Source: Candidatus Nitrosocaldaceae archaeon (GTDB lineage Archaea; Thermoproteota; Nitrososphaeria; Nitrososphaerales; Nitrosocaldaceae). Taken from it: DNA of 64,000 nucleotides. Numbering within the stretch: position 1 is the first letter of the stretch; every line of letters begins with the position of its first letter. The translations under genes were made by a program, and so were the position numbers. Below the pieces are notes generated by a model. It did no database searches. It was given only the letters and a program-made list of their open reading frames with translations, and was not told the DNA's origin. This document shows positions 36,050 to 46,173 of the stretch, piece by piece. The DNA lies in assembly GCA_026002835.1 (NCBI GenBank), contig BPGC01000007.1, positions 1-64,000 on the forward strand, written 5' to 3'.

Positions 36050-36302
36050 TCTATATTATTATTAAAGTTCAATATTATTAATCTATGCTCTCTTATTTAA
36101 AGAGATATTAGAATTGTATAATCAGCAATTTTTATAACTAGTTTCAAATCATCATTTATGTACTAATGTTATATCATAGAACCCTTGATTATAGAAACTA
36201 TAGATCTCTGTCTTCATATGTTATTAGCATTTATATGCGGTTTGACTAATTTTAATCTAGTTTGAACCAAAACATATTACCTATAATAACCATTGTGTAT
36301 GC
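36050..36302. other. Non-coding stretch between radA and the CRISPR array
   Basis: A/T-rich; contains the radA promoter side and the leader-distal flank of the array. CTAGTTTCAAA and CTAGTTTGAACC recur about 100 bp apart. No gene seen. Confidence 0.4.
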
Positions 36303-39300
36303 ATTTCAGTTCTCTTTTAAGATTCTACTAATAACACTGCTAAACTTATATGTGTAAGTGTAGTATACTTTCAGTTCTCTTTTAAGATTCTACAATACGA
36401 TATAATCAATAATGTAATATTACTGATAGACTTTCAGTTCTCTTTTAAGATTCTACTCAAAATAGACAAGTAGGAGCATCAGAATTAGATGGTATATCTT
36501 TCAGTTCTCTTTTAAGATTCTACTGTATATTATTATAAAATAGCCGATGGAGAGGCATGGCATTACTTTCAGTTCTCTTTTAAGATTCTACTCTCAACTA
36601 GCGAATTAATAACTTTAATGAATTTACTAATCTTTCAGTTCTCTTTTAAGATTCTACGCAAAATAACAAAAATATGATAAAAAAGAAAGTATGGCAAGAT
36701 CCTTTCAGTTCTCTTTTAAGATTCTACATAGAAACAATAAATAGATCATATATGGATATAGTCTTTCAGTTCTCTTTTAAGATTCTACACATAGTTTTGA
36801 GTGGTTTTATTCATGGCAGGAAGATCACTTTCAGTTCTCTTTTAAGATTCTACTTATTGAAGAAACGAAAAATACATTAAAAGGCTATATAGTCTTTCAG
36901 TTCTCTTTTAAGATTCTACACCATGCAATGATATCTCTATCTCCATATCCTCTAGGTATCTTTCAGTTCTCTTTTAAGATTCTACTGAAGGATATAGACA
37001 TGCTAGTTACCATGAATGTTCAATCTTTCAGTTCTCTTTTAAGATTCTACAAAACCTGTAACGTATAACGGCAAAGCATTAAATGGAGTCTTTCAGTTCT
37101 CTTTTAAGATTCTACTAAATTGATCGAAGTTGATTCTCCATTTCCACTAGAACATCTTTCAGTTCTCTTTTAAGATTCTACCTGTGTTATGGGATGGTAT
37201 TTCAACCATACGCCCATATCTACTTTCAGTTCTCTTTTAAGATTCTACTTCTTATAATATCTAAGAGCATCATTATAATGATCAAGTCTTTCAGTTCTCT
37301 TTTAAGATTCTACCTTTCTTCTTTTTGCGTTTTACCATTAGTAATTATTGCAACTTTCAGTTCTCTTTTAAGATTCTACTGAAGTAAGAATAATCTAGAT
37401 ATGGTTGATTAACCAAATCTCTTTCAGTTCTCTTTTAAGATTCTACAAAGTTTTATTTTCAACAAAAGATGTAGTCTTAGGAGTACTTTCAGTTCTCTTT
37501 TAAGATTCTACCTCTGGATTTAAGCGTATAAGCCTCAGAAGTAAGTTATTTCTTTCAGTTCTCTTTTAAGATTCTACTTAATTATGACATAGGAAAAACC
37601 TTTATAGCGATGAATGACTTTCAGTTCTCTTTTAAGATTCTACTATAAAAACAGTATTAGACAGAGAAGATACTCTCACTAACTTTCAGTTCTCTTTTAA
37701 GATTCTACAACAAATCGTTATTAACACGTATTAAAGAAAAACTTAACTTTCAGTTCTCTTTTAAGATTCTACTTTATTACCAATTCTTCCACTCACATAG
37801 TCTGATAGACTTTCAGTTCTCTTTTAAGATTCTACATACAATATGTCTTGTGGTAATGCACTTAACGCAATGTCTTTCAGTTCTCTTTTAAGATTCTACT
37901 AGAGCCTTATACACTGATGTTAGCCAATCTTCAGTAAATATACTTTCAGTTCTCTTTTAAGATTCTACTTGTTACGGGCGGTCTAACAGTTGCCTTAGTG
38001 TTTGTGATCTTTCAGTTCTCTTTTAAGATTCTACGTGGGTTTACTTTATCGTTATGCATCCTTAATCCTGCACTTTCAGTTCTCTTTTAAGATTCTACAT
38101 AATTATTTATGCGAATCTAACGATAATCAATTTTTTATACTTTCAGTTCTCTTTTAAGATTCTACTAAAATTAAAGTTCAGTATAAAGGTAAAAATTATT
38201 ATATCTTTCAGTTCTCTTTTAAGATTCTACTTGACAAAGAGTTAGATAATCCTAATCAAGAGATAGTTCCCTTTCAGTTCTCTTTTAAGATTCTACAACA
38301 TACGCAGCTAAGAAAGGTTGGCATGTACATAAAATCTTTCAGTTCTCTTTTAAGATTCTACCGCTAGGAAGATAAGCAGAGATTTAGATGCTAAACTAAA
38401 CTTTCAGTTCTCTTTTAAGATTCTACTTTCAGATGCATTAGAAGCCAAGAAAGTAGCATTGGCACTTTCAGTTCTCTTTTAAGATTCTACTGATGCAGTT
38501 GATAAGAATGATGTAGAGCGTTTGTTCTTTCAGTTCTCTTTTAAGATTCTACAAATAGCATATAATCTAAAGATAACGGGGAATTTATCATTCTTTCAGT
38601 TCTCTTTTAAGATTCTACTATTATATCAGGCAAGAAAGCGATAATGTATATTACTATACTTTCAGTTCTCTTTTAAGATTCTACTCAAGAAGATGATCAA
38701 TACTATAAATGGCAAGTAACCTTTCAGTTCTCTTTTAAGATTCTACACACCATATTATATGGCAAGAAAATTAGCAAGAATAATACTTTCAGTTCTCTTT
38801 TAAGATTCTACTGTTTATCATTGTACATGGAGAACCATTTCGTACTATTTCTTTCAGTTCTCTTTTAAGATTCTACGCTGCGGGATTATTTCCTAAACTC
38901 TTCTTTAATTGCCTTTCAGTTCTCTTTTAAGATTCTACCTAATATAGTTTCATGCCTTACCATTATACACCATGTTTCTTTCAGTTCTCTTTTAAGATTC
39001 TACGGAGAGAACGCTTACAAAGAATGAGATTAAGGCTTTATTTACTTTCAGTTCTCTTTTAAGATTCTACTTCTAGATGTTACTTCATTATTTAACTTCA
39101 ATGAATCTTTCAGTTCTCTTTTAAGATTCTACCATTTTTCATGCTTCAACACCTCCACTCTCACTTTTAACTTTCAGTTCTCTTTTAAGATTCTACGGTA
39201 AAAGGAAGGGTAAGAAAAGACCTTATTATGAATATCTTTCAGTTCTCTTTTAAGATTCTACTGCGTATTTGCATATCTACAACTCAGTCATCGATGGTGT

Positions 39301-40097
39301 CTTTCAGTTCTCTTTTAAGATTCTACGTATTTGCTGGTTCAGCGGCAGTATTCTTCGCTAAACCACTTTCAGTTCTCTTTTAAGATTCTACTCCTTACTA
39401 TTTGTGTGAGGAATGACTCCTAATCTTCCTTTCAGTTCTCTTTTAAGATTCTACTTGAGAACTCTGCTTCAGCTAAAAATGGATACTTAATCTTTCAGTT
39501 CTCTTTTAAGATTCTACTGATAACCGCTGCATATAAGATAATAAACGAGCATCTTTCAGTTCTCTTTTAAGATTCTACTTTCTATAACACATATTTATTA
39601 AAAGTGGGTCTAATTTCTTTCAGTTCTCTTTTAAGATTCTACAGCATACAAACAAGAGCTGAAAATGATGTCTTTAGACTTTCAGTTCTCTTTTAAGATT
39701 CTACCTATGAGGAGAACTTAGTATATAATAGGAAGAAAGTACTTTCAGTTCTCTTTTAAGATTCTACTAAAACGGAATTAGCAGATCATCTCGATGAAAA
39801 GCATCTTTCAGTTCTCTTTTAAGATTCTACAAAAATGTTGAAGACTTTGGGAAAATCGAGGAGTATGTTAACTTTCAGTTCTCTTTTAAGATTCTACCCA
39901 ACATTCGAAACACAGATTAATAATACACCATCTAGCCTCTTTCAGTTCTCTTTTAAGATTCTACATAGAAGAACTGTAGCGTTAACTATCAGCAGAGGTG
40001 TAACTTTCAGTTCTCTTTTAAGATTCTACCAAGGTGATGGCGATGAATGATTTTGGTTCATATATAAACATCTTTCAGTTCTCTTTTAAGATTCTAC
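36303..40097 (-). CRISPR. CRISPR array, about 59 repeats of 26 bp and 58 spacers
   Basis: Repeat on the plus strand begins CTTTCAGTTCTC and ends AAGATTCTAC (26 bp); spacers are about 35-44 bp, mean about 39. Read from the minus strand the repeat ends ACTGAAAG, the usual 8-nt 5' handle of crRNAs, so transcription is leftwards from a leader at 40098-40221. The leftmost copy (36303) has lost its first base match (ATTTCAG), as expected for the old, leader-distal end. Repeats are otherwise near identical. Serves both neighbouring effector operons if Cas6 is shared. My count is by eye and may be off by one. Confidence 0.97.
39643..39678 (-). other. CRISPR spacer related to the local regulator gene
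   Basis: 36-nt spacer, seventh from the leader. 24 of its first 28 plus-strand bases equal 27173-27200, and it encodes AYKQELKMM against AYKQEMKMI. Mismatches collect at the crRNA 5' (seed) end, so the local copy should escape DNA targeting. Confidence 0.75.
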
Positions 40098-40221
40098 CTC
40101 AAAGCTTATATATCACTTCCTTATGGATTCATGCTTAATACTTGTATACAAATTATTTGGATTAATAACGTAATATAAAGATTACTCAAAAACCTTTCAG
40201 ACGGCTTACTAGAAAGGCTTG
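40098..40221 (-). promoter_or_regulatory. CRISPR leader
   Basis: Non-coding A/T-rich stretch between the last repeat and the cas6 stop. Read leftwards it contains TTATATTACGTTATTAATCC, a possible promoter for the array and the site where new spacers would enter. Confidence 0.7.
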
Positions 40222-40242
40222 TCACGCTTGCTTGTCTGAAAG
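40194..40242. repeat. Inverted repeat CTTTCAGAC...GTCTGAAAG beside the leader
   Basis: A 9-bp perfect inverted pair, 40194-40202 and 40234-40242, spanning the cas6 stop codon. Its outer bases CTTTCAG equal the first seven bases of the CRISPR repeat. Could be the 3' hairpin of cas6 mRNA, a Cas6-binding decoy, or a relic repeat. Confidence 0.55.
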
Positions 40243-41073
40243 TATAAAAGTATTCACATTACCAAAACCAGTAGATCTAGACCTTCCTATACCTATATAA
40301 TTAGAGTATGCAAGTAATCTTTGTATAACATTATTATACTTACTTCTACTCTTAACTACTTTATAAACAGTCCATCCTATAAAACCTCTAGGCTTACGTC
40401 TTTTATCATATACTACAGTTACAGGTTTTATATAATGGTCAACCTCTACCAACATATAGTTTGAGTATAAAGATGCATATATAGGATTCTTAACTCTTAA
40501 TTGTATAGGAGCATAAGTGTTCCAATGGTCTATTAAAGATCTCATCATTATGGATGGTATAGGAAATAATAGATGTCTACCTCTCTTAAATCTACCATAA
40601 CTAGGTAATTGTATTAATATAGGTGAGACAAATACCATCTTTACAAAACCATTAGAGATGTCCAATTTAATATTATCGAATCTTCTAATTGTTATATTTA
40701 TAGAATCTATAGTTGCTGTAGAATTAAAGAGTTTTATGCTATTGTTGCTGAGATCTAGCATATCATTAAATGTATCGTTCTCATTAAGGATTAGTGTTGT
40801 AATAAATGAATATTGTTTATTAGCATAAAGAATCAATGGTCTATCTGTAATTCCATATTTTAGTAATGGCTTATCATCGCTTAAGATAGGAGATATAGAT
40901 AATGGTTTGAATGATATATTACTGCTATATATATTAGAATATAATTCTGATATAGAGTGCAATAATATCTTACTAACCTTTGGAGAGAATGGAGGTATTA
41001 TAATATCTCTATCTACATTAAATCTAAACCTTGCTTGCAATATAACTTTAGCCAACAAGTAAGAAAGAAGCAT
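40222..41073 (-). CDS. cas6: Cas6 crRNA endoribonuclease
   Basis: 283 aa. RAMP-type double ferredoxin fold protein that cuts pre-crRNA within the repeat. Seen: an N-terminal SPK-type segment (PPFSPKVSKILL), FKRGRHLLFPIPS in the middle, and the C-terminal glycine-rich loop IGIGRSRSTGFGNV. The only Cas6 in the window, immediately at the leader end of the array, so it probably processes crRNAs for both effectors. Divergent from csa1 with 24 bp between starts. Confidence 0.9.
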   Translation of the reverse strand: MLLSYLLAKVILQARFRFNVDRDIIIPPFSPKVSKILLHSISELYSNIYSSNISFKPLSISPILSDDKPLLKYGITDRPLILYANKQYSFITTLILNENDTFNDMLDLSNNSIKLFNSTATIDSINITIRRFDNIKLDISNGFVKMVFVSPILIQLPSYGRFKRGRHLLFPIPSIMMRSLIDHWNTYAPIQLRVKNPIYASLYSNYMLVEVDHYIKPVTVVYDKRRKPRGFIGWTVYKVVKSRSKYNNVIQRLLAYSNYIGIGRSRSTGFGNVNTFILSDKQA

Positions 41074-41097
41074 AAACCTAATAAACTTTAAAGTAGA

Positions 41098-42027
41098 ATG
41101 GTTAGTATGTTCTATACATATGAGGATGTTATAAGATTAACAAAGATATTTAGTGATATACCTTCTGATGTTAGTGATGAATTAAGAGGATGGAACTGGA
41201 ATCAGTATCCTTTATTACCGCCATCTAGAACGCAAGTTAGTGTTAGCGAAGTATTGGGAGGTTTCTGTGATTCTCAGAGATTTGTATATGTTAAGAGAGT
41301 ATTAAAAGAGAAACAGACATATGTACCAAAATTGAGTGAAGGTATACTAATACATAGAGTATTTGGAGAGGCATTGGCATCTGCTAAATCATTAATATTA
41401 CAACTCAATAACAACAGTTCAGACTTTAGGTATAAATTCATGAGAGAATTAGCATTGAAGAAGCATGTAATCTCTAATGGTATAAGATTAGAGAATAGGA
41501 AGATAGAACGTATTTCTAGACTATTATGGGAGTTTGCAGCAGATGTATATTCTGCTACATACAATAAGGTAATATTTTCTTCTTATTATCTATCTGCAGA
41601 TGGCATAGTTGGGAAAGTTATACCAATGATAAGTGAGTTCCCTCTAGACGGAACATATCTAGGCTTCTCATCAAACATAAGGGCAGATGCATTTATACCT
41701 CCTAACATACTGATAGAGATAAAGACAAGGACGTATAAACATCAACATAAATTACAATTAGCTGCATATGCTATGGTATTAGAATCATTATATAGAATTC
41801 CTATTAACCATTCTATAATTTTATATGCATATTTTGATGGTAAACAGTTCCATTTTAACGAGAAGATAGTAGCTATATCAGATAATTTAAGAAGCGAGGT
41901 TATAGAGAAACGAGATCTAGCACTAAAGGTTATAGATGAACATTACGATCCAGGTTTTCCAGATAAATGTGATAGATATTGTCCATATTTAGAGGTCTGT
42001 GGTGTTGGCGAAGATAGCATTAGTTGA
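41098..42027 (+). CDS. csa1: Csa1 (Cas4-family nuclease of type I-A adaptation)
   Basis: 309 aa. Cas4/RecB-like: an N-terminal Cys (FCDSQRFVYVKR) and a C-terminal CDRYCPYLEVC that together can hold a 4Fe-4S cluster, and a nuclease core with ILIEIKTRTYKHQHKLQLAAYA (ExK then Q..Y). It trims or selects pre-spacers by PAM. First gene of csa1-cas1-cas2-cas4, with stop/start overlap TGATG to cas1. Intact. Confidence 0.85.
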   Translation: MVSMFYTYEDVIRLTKIFSDIPSDVSDELRGWNWNQYPLLPPSRTQVSVSEVLGGFCDSQRFVYVKRVLKEKQTYVPKLSEGILIHRVFGEALASAKSLILQLNNNSSDFRYKFMRELALKKHVISNGIRLENRKIERISRLLWEFAADVYSATYNKVIFSSYYLSADGIVGKVIPMISEFPLDGTYLGFSSNIRADAFIPPNILIEIKTRTYKHQHKLQLAAYAMVLESLYRIPINHSIILYAYFDGKQFHFNEKIVAISDNLRSEVIEKRDLALKVIDEHYDPGFPDKCDRYCPYLEVCGVGEDSIS

Positions 42028-42989
42028 TGAATATGGAGCATTCTTACATGTTAAGGAAGGAAGGTTTAGACTTAAAGAATGAGATAAAATGGGATCTAGC
42101 ACCAGTTGAGGTTGATAGTATAGTTATAACAGTTCCAGGAGTTAGTATATCAACAGCTGTAATTGAACTTGCAGAAGAGTTTGGTATAGATCTTGTTATA
42201 TTTAGATATTCGAAACCAATAGCTAGATTGCTTCCAGCAAAATATGGTTCTACAATGAAGAACTGGTTAATGCAATTGCATGCATTTAACGATGAGAGTA
42301 AAAAAGCTAGATTGGCATCTCTATTCGTTGAAGGTAAGATTCATAATCAAAGGATGGTAATTTATGAATATGCTCAAAAGGCTAAAGCTTCTCATAAACG
42401 TAATGCAGTATTAGATAATATAGTAGAGACATTATCAAATTTTGAGATGCATGTTAAGAGTTGCAATACAGTAAATGAAGCTATGAACATAGAGGCACAT
42501 GCCGCAAATAGTTACTGGAGAGGTGTTAGTGAGATACTGCCTGATGAGATAGGGTTTAAACAACGATTGACAAAACAAAGAGTAAGCAGCAATGAAGATA
42601 TAGACCCATTTAATATAGCACTTAATATAGGCTACTCTATACTAAAGAAAGAGGTTTGGAGGGCTGTATTCCTAGCTGGTTTGAATCCATATCTAGGGTT
42701 TCTCCATTCTGCTAGAGCTGGCAGAATGTCTCTTGTATTTGATTTGATGGAAGAGTTTAGAGCATATTGTGTAGATAGACCTCTTATAGCATTTAGTAGG
42801 AGAAAACCCGAAGATATAATAAAACTGAGAAATGATATTAAGAAGAATAGAGAGATTGTATGGAAGGTAGTTTTAGAAAGGCTAAAAGGAAAAGATGAGA
42901 TGGTTAGCAAGATAATATATCAATCAAGATTATTAGCAAAACACCTCAATGAAACAGATCTATACAAACCGTTCAAATCTAGATGGTGA
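42027..42989 (+). CDS. cas1: Cas1 integrase
   Basis: About 320 aa from ATG 42027. Catalytic residues visible: Glu near 156 (MNIEAHAANSYWR), His near 226 (GFLHSARAGR), and the acidic residue in FDLMEEFR. With Cas2 it inserts new spacers at the leader end. Intact frame, coupled to csa1, 5 bp before cas2. Confidence 0.95.
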   Translation: MNMEHSYMLRKEGLDLKNEIKWDLAPVEVDSIVITVPGVSISTAVIELAEEFGIDLVIFRYSKPIARLLPAKYGSTMKNWLMQLHAFNDESKKARLASLFVEGKIHNQRMVIYEYAQKAKASHKRNAVLDNIVETLSNFEMHVKSCNTVNEAMNIEAHAANSYWRGVSEILPDEIGFKQRLTKQRVSSNEDIDPFNIALNIGYSILKKEVWRAVFLAGLNPYLGFLHSARAGRMSLVFDLMEEFRAYCVDRPLIAFSRRKPEDIIKLRNDIKKNREIVWKVVLERLKGKDEMVSKIIYQSRLLAKHLNETDLYKPFKSRW

Positions 42990-42994
42990 AATAA

Positions 42995-43276
42995 ATGCAG
43001 ATGCTAACCCTAATTATATATGATATAACAGATGATGATGTGAGAAACATGGTAGCAAAGTTTTTGAAGCAGAAAGGTCTTAAAAGAATACAGAAGAGTG
43101 CATTTATTGGACCATTAACATCTAGCCAAAGATCAGATGTTATAGCAGGATTAAGAAGGTTAGTAAAAGATCAAAAAGCAAATGTTCAATTATATCCATT
43201 AACAGATGCTAGTTTTAATCAGAGAGTAGTTATAGGTGAAGAGATAGAGTATGATGATGAAGTGCTAGTTACATGA
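42995..43276 (+). CDS. cas2: Cas2
   Basis: 93 aa ferredoxin-fold protein, 'LIIYDITDDDVRNMVAKFLK' with the conserved Asp after the first strand. Structural partner of Cas1 in spacer integration. Overlaps cas4 by ATGA. Confidence 0.93.
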   Translation: MQMLTLIIYDITDDDVRNMVAKFLKQKGLKRIQKSAFIGPLTSSQRSDVIAGLRRLVKDQKANVQLYPLTDASFNQRVVIGEEIEYDDEVLVT

Positions 43277-43842
43277 ACGATGAATATATTACTGTAGCAG
43301 ATCTAAAGAGGTATGCATGGTGCGCTAGAATAATATATTATACACATGTCTTACATTTAGATGAGCGAATTACAGATGCTATGGAGATGGGTAAAGAAGA
43401 ACATGATGAGAGTATTCTAGCACCAGTAATAGTAAATGTTAAAGGCAAAAAAGTTATCAAAGAACCGTTTATTGTTAATGAGACTCTTAGAATAATAGGG
43501 AAGCCTGATTATATAATAGAGACTAAATTAGGAGAATTTATACCAGTAGAGATAAAATATGCTCATGCTGAGAAATATGTTAAACATGATCATAAACTGC
43601 AACTAGCCATATATGCATTGCTTATTGAGGAAGAGTATAAGAAGATCGTAAAAAGAGCCATAGTATACTATCTTCTAAGTAAGAAGATAATAAAAGTGGA
43701 TATATCTTCTTCTTTAAAGAGAGTTGCTATTAATGCTATAAAAGATGCATATAAGATAATAGATAATGAGGAGTTTCCTAAAGTTAAGCAACCAAAAAGT
43801 AAATGTATTAATTGTGGTTATTTTAGATATTGTTATCCTTGA
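43273..43842 (+). CDS. cas4: Cas4 nuclease
   Basis: 189 aa. An N-terminal Cys (KRYAWCARIIYY), a nuclease core with PDYIIETKLG...VEIKYAHAEKY (D...ExK) and LQLAIYALLIEE, and a C-terminal CINCGYFRYC cluster for Fe-S binding. Processes pre-spacer ends. Overlaps the tail of cas3'' on the other strand by 20 bp. Confidence 0.92.
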   Translation: MNDEYITVADLKRYAWCARIIYYTHVLHLDERITDAMEMGKEEHDESILAPVIVNVKGKKVIKEPFIVNETLRIIGKPDYIIETKLGEFIPVEIKYAHAEKYVKHDHKLQLAIYALLIEEEYKKIVKRAIVYYLLSKKIIKVDISSSLKRVAINAIKDAYKIIDNEEFPKVKQPKSKCINCGYFRYCYP

Positions 43843-44536
43843 TATATATCTTATAAAACTCCTCTATTGCATTATAAAAGTTGCTCCGAGTATCGTTACT
43901 TCTCCCTTCTCTAGCAGATAGGTAATCTGCAGCCATTAATGTGTTTAATGTTAAATATGAGATCTTTCTGACCTTACTTCCATTTTTACCACTTACCCTT
44001 CTAAAAAGTTCACATTCTACAACGTTAAGGTATTGGTCTTTTAGAAGATTATCCAATTGCTTAAATATTCTGTCTAATATATCTCTCTCATTATTATTAA
44101 GAAATATATTTAATACCTTTTTAAGGTTAGATGCGGAGTTTTTATTATTTATAGCCTCACCAATTTTTATAGCTTTTCGAAAATTAAAGTTCATAGCATG
44201 ATGATGATACATAACTGCAAACGTAGATGCTGAGTAGTATTCGTCTAGACATAACTCTCTAACAAACTTATCAATTATAATGGCAGATACTAACTCATGT
44301 CCTCTAAAACTTATGTAATTATCTCTCTTATATTGGATAAATGCTTTACCAGCATCATGGAATATTACTGCTAACCTAACTATATTCTTAAAATCTGCTT
44401 TTGGCTCTATATTATTAGCCATTCTATATATCCTACTATTCTCTAAATGCTTTATATACTTCAATGCTAGCTTTATATGTTCCTTTAGCAATTCTTTTCT
44501 GTTGCCATCATAATAACTTAATATATCATTGTTCAT
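43823..44536 (-). CDS. cas3'': Cas3'' HD nuclease
   Basis: 237 aa. HD domain with His60-Asp61 (IFHDAGKAFIQYK), RGHE, and MYHHHAMNF. Separate from the helicase as in type I-A. Cuts the displaced target strand. Last gene of the I-A operon, overlapping cas3' by 4 bp (ATGA). Confidence 0.9.
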   Translation of the reverse strand: MNNDILSYYDGNRKELLKEHIKLALKYIKHLENSRIYRMANNIEPKADFKNIVRLAVIFHDAGKAFIQYKRDNYISFRGHELVSAIIIDKFVRELCLDEYYSASTFAVMYHHHAMNFNFRKAIKIGEAINNKNSASNLKKVLNIFLNNNERDILDRIFKQLDNLLKDQYLNVVECELFRRVSGKNGSKVRKISYLTLNTLMAADYLSAREGRSNDTRSNFYNAIEEFYKIYIKDNNI

Positions 44537-46173
44537 ATCATCAAACCTTTATCATTATCATAATGAGCATCTACCAGAAAAGCTCTAATATTATTTTTCA
44601 TTATACAACTTAAGAGTTGTATCTCATTCATTGACTTTATCTTCTCTGAATCTATATCTACAATTCTATCTTGTTTTACAATGTTTATTACTTTATCATC
44701 TTTTATTAGAGTTTTAAATAAGCTATAAGATATTGGTATAATTGACTGCTCATCTTTGCTTATAGTAATAGGTATCATGTATCCTTCCTTAACAAGACTT
44801 CCTTCTGATTCATAGAATAGTTTTACTGCAGTTGATATATTACCAAAATTTGTAAATATTAGGAGCATCTCATCTACCCTATTTTTATTAATATTAAAGT
44901 CATCTTCATAATATACATGATTTAGCAACTTTTCATAACCATTATCAATTGGGATATGCATATTAATACAATTATTCTTAATATATTCCAATGTCCTTTT
45001 ACATAACTCTAGATCATATACTTTATATCTATTATCTTGAAAAGGCTCATACCATACATAACTCAAACCTTCATGCTCATCATATCTTAGAAACCTACCA
45101 AACCTTTGGATTAATGAATTCGCTGGTGCTAACTCACTTATAAAAAGATCTGATGAGATGTCAACACCTGCTTCAACAACTTGAGTAGATATTATTATAT
45201 AATTATCATTATGCTTAACCTTTTGTAAAAGTTCATTTTTATACTCCCTATCTTTATCAGAGAATCTAGAATGTAGGAGCAAGCAGTTCTCATATCCTTT
45301 CTTTAGATCTTCGTAAAGTTCTATAGCATCATTTATAGTATTAAATATTACTAATACCTTCTTCTTTCCAGTTTTTACACCAGCATCAATCCATGATTTA
45401 ATTACATTAAGTTTATTATTACCTAACTCTTTTACAATTACTTCATATGATTTCTTTTTTCTATTATCAATAAAGTCATTATCTATACATTCGTTGAACC
45501 TTAGCCATAATACTCTCTTACTATACCTATTTAATGCATTATCTAGGTTATTTTTTAATGCATTTGGTATAGTAGCAGACATTAAAACTATCTTCTGATC
45601 ATTAATAATAACATGTTCTATTAACGCTAGTAGAAATGATAATGATTTGGTAGAATCGCTTAATAGATGAACTTCATCAAGTATTATGTCAGATAATGCT
45701 ACAGATGCCCATGAAAATAGATAATGGCCAGTAGAACCTTGTATAGTTCCAGTCCATTCATTAAAATTTTTTACAACATTGCTTAGATCTTCAGGTGCTA
45801 TGCCAAACATAGTTAATGCTAGAGTATCTATTGTTGTTAATGTTATAGGCTTAATCAGATATCTCGAATCTTGCTCATGCATATAACGTTTACCTAATAC
45901 TCTATAATCTCCAATCACCTTGCTCAATTTGCTATACTGATCTTCTAATAATGTTCTTAAAGGAAATGCTATTATCAATTTTGAATACTCTTTGTATGCC
46001 TTTAGTGCCAAAGTAGCAGTTATTGTAGATTTACCGTATCCAGTTGGTGCTTCTATTATAAAGAGATTCTTATTATACCAATTATTAGATAATTGCTTTA
46101 TTATATAGTCTATAAACGGTCTATTATTGTATGAGTATTTATCGAGTATCTCTTTATAATATTCATATAGCAT
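44533..46173 (-). CDS. cas3': Cas3' helicase
   Basis: 546 aa SF2 helicase. Walker A EAPTGYGKST (about 41-50), DEVH box (ILDEVHLL, about 165), SATIP motif III, motif V (QVVEAGVDIS) and motif VI (QRFGRFLR). Unwinds target DNA for Cas3''. Overlaps cas8a by 11 bp. Intact. Confidence 0.93.
   Translation of the reverse strand: MLYEYYKEILDKYSYNNRPFIDYIIKQLSNNWYNKNLFIIEAPTGYGKSTITATLALKAYKEYSKLIIAFPLRTLLEDQYSKLSKVIGDYRVLGKRYMHEQDSRYLIKPITLTTIDTLALTMFGIAPEDLSNVVKNFNEWTGTIQGSTGHYLFSWASVALSDIILDEVHLLSDSTKSLSFLLALIEHVIINDQKIVLMSATIPNALKNNLDNALNRYSKRVLWLRFNECIDNDFIDNRKKKSYEVIVKELGNNKLNVIKSWIDAGVKTGKKKVLVIFNTINDAIELYEDLKKGYENCLLLHSRFSDKDREYKNELLQKVKHNDNYIIISTQVVEAGVDISSDLFISELAPANSLIQRFGRFLRYDEHEGLSYVWYEPFQDNRYKVYDLELCKRTLEYIKNNCINMHIPIDNGYEKLLNHVYYEDDFNINKNRVDEMLLIFTNFGNISTAVKLFYESEGSLVKEGYMIPITISKDEQSIIPISYSLFKTLIKDDKVINIVKQDRIVDIDSEKIKSMNEIQLLSCIMKNNIRAFLVDAHYDNDKGLMI

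Noticed and set aside
39406..39442. 13-nt match between a spacer (ATTTGTGTGAGGA) and the hairpin at 4752-4768
   Set aside because: Too short given 58 spacers and a 64-kb AT-rich window; the rest of the spacer does not match.
36660..40050. Short open frames running through the CRISPR array
   Set aside because: They are made of repeats and spacers (repeating ...FSSLLRFY-type peptides) and have no coding character of their own.
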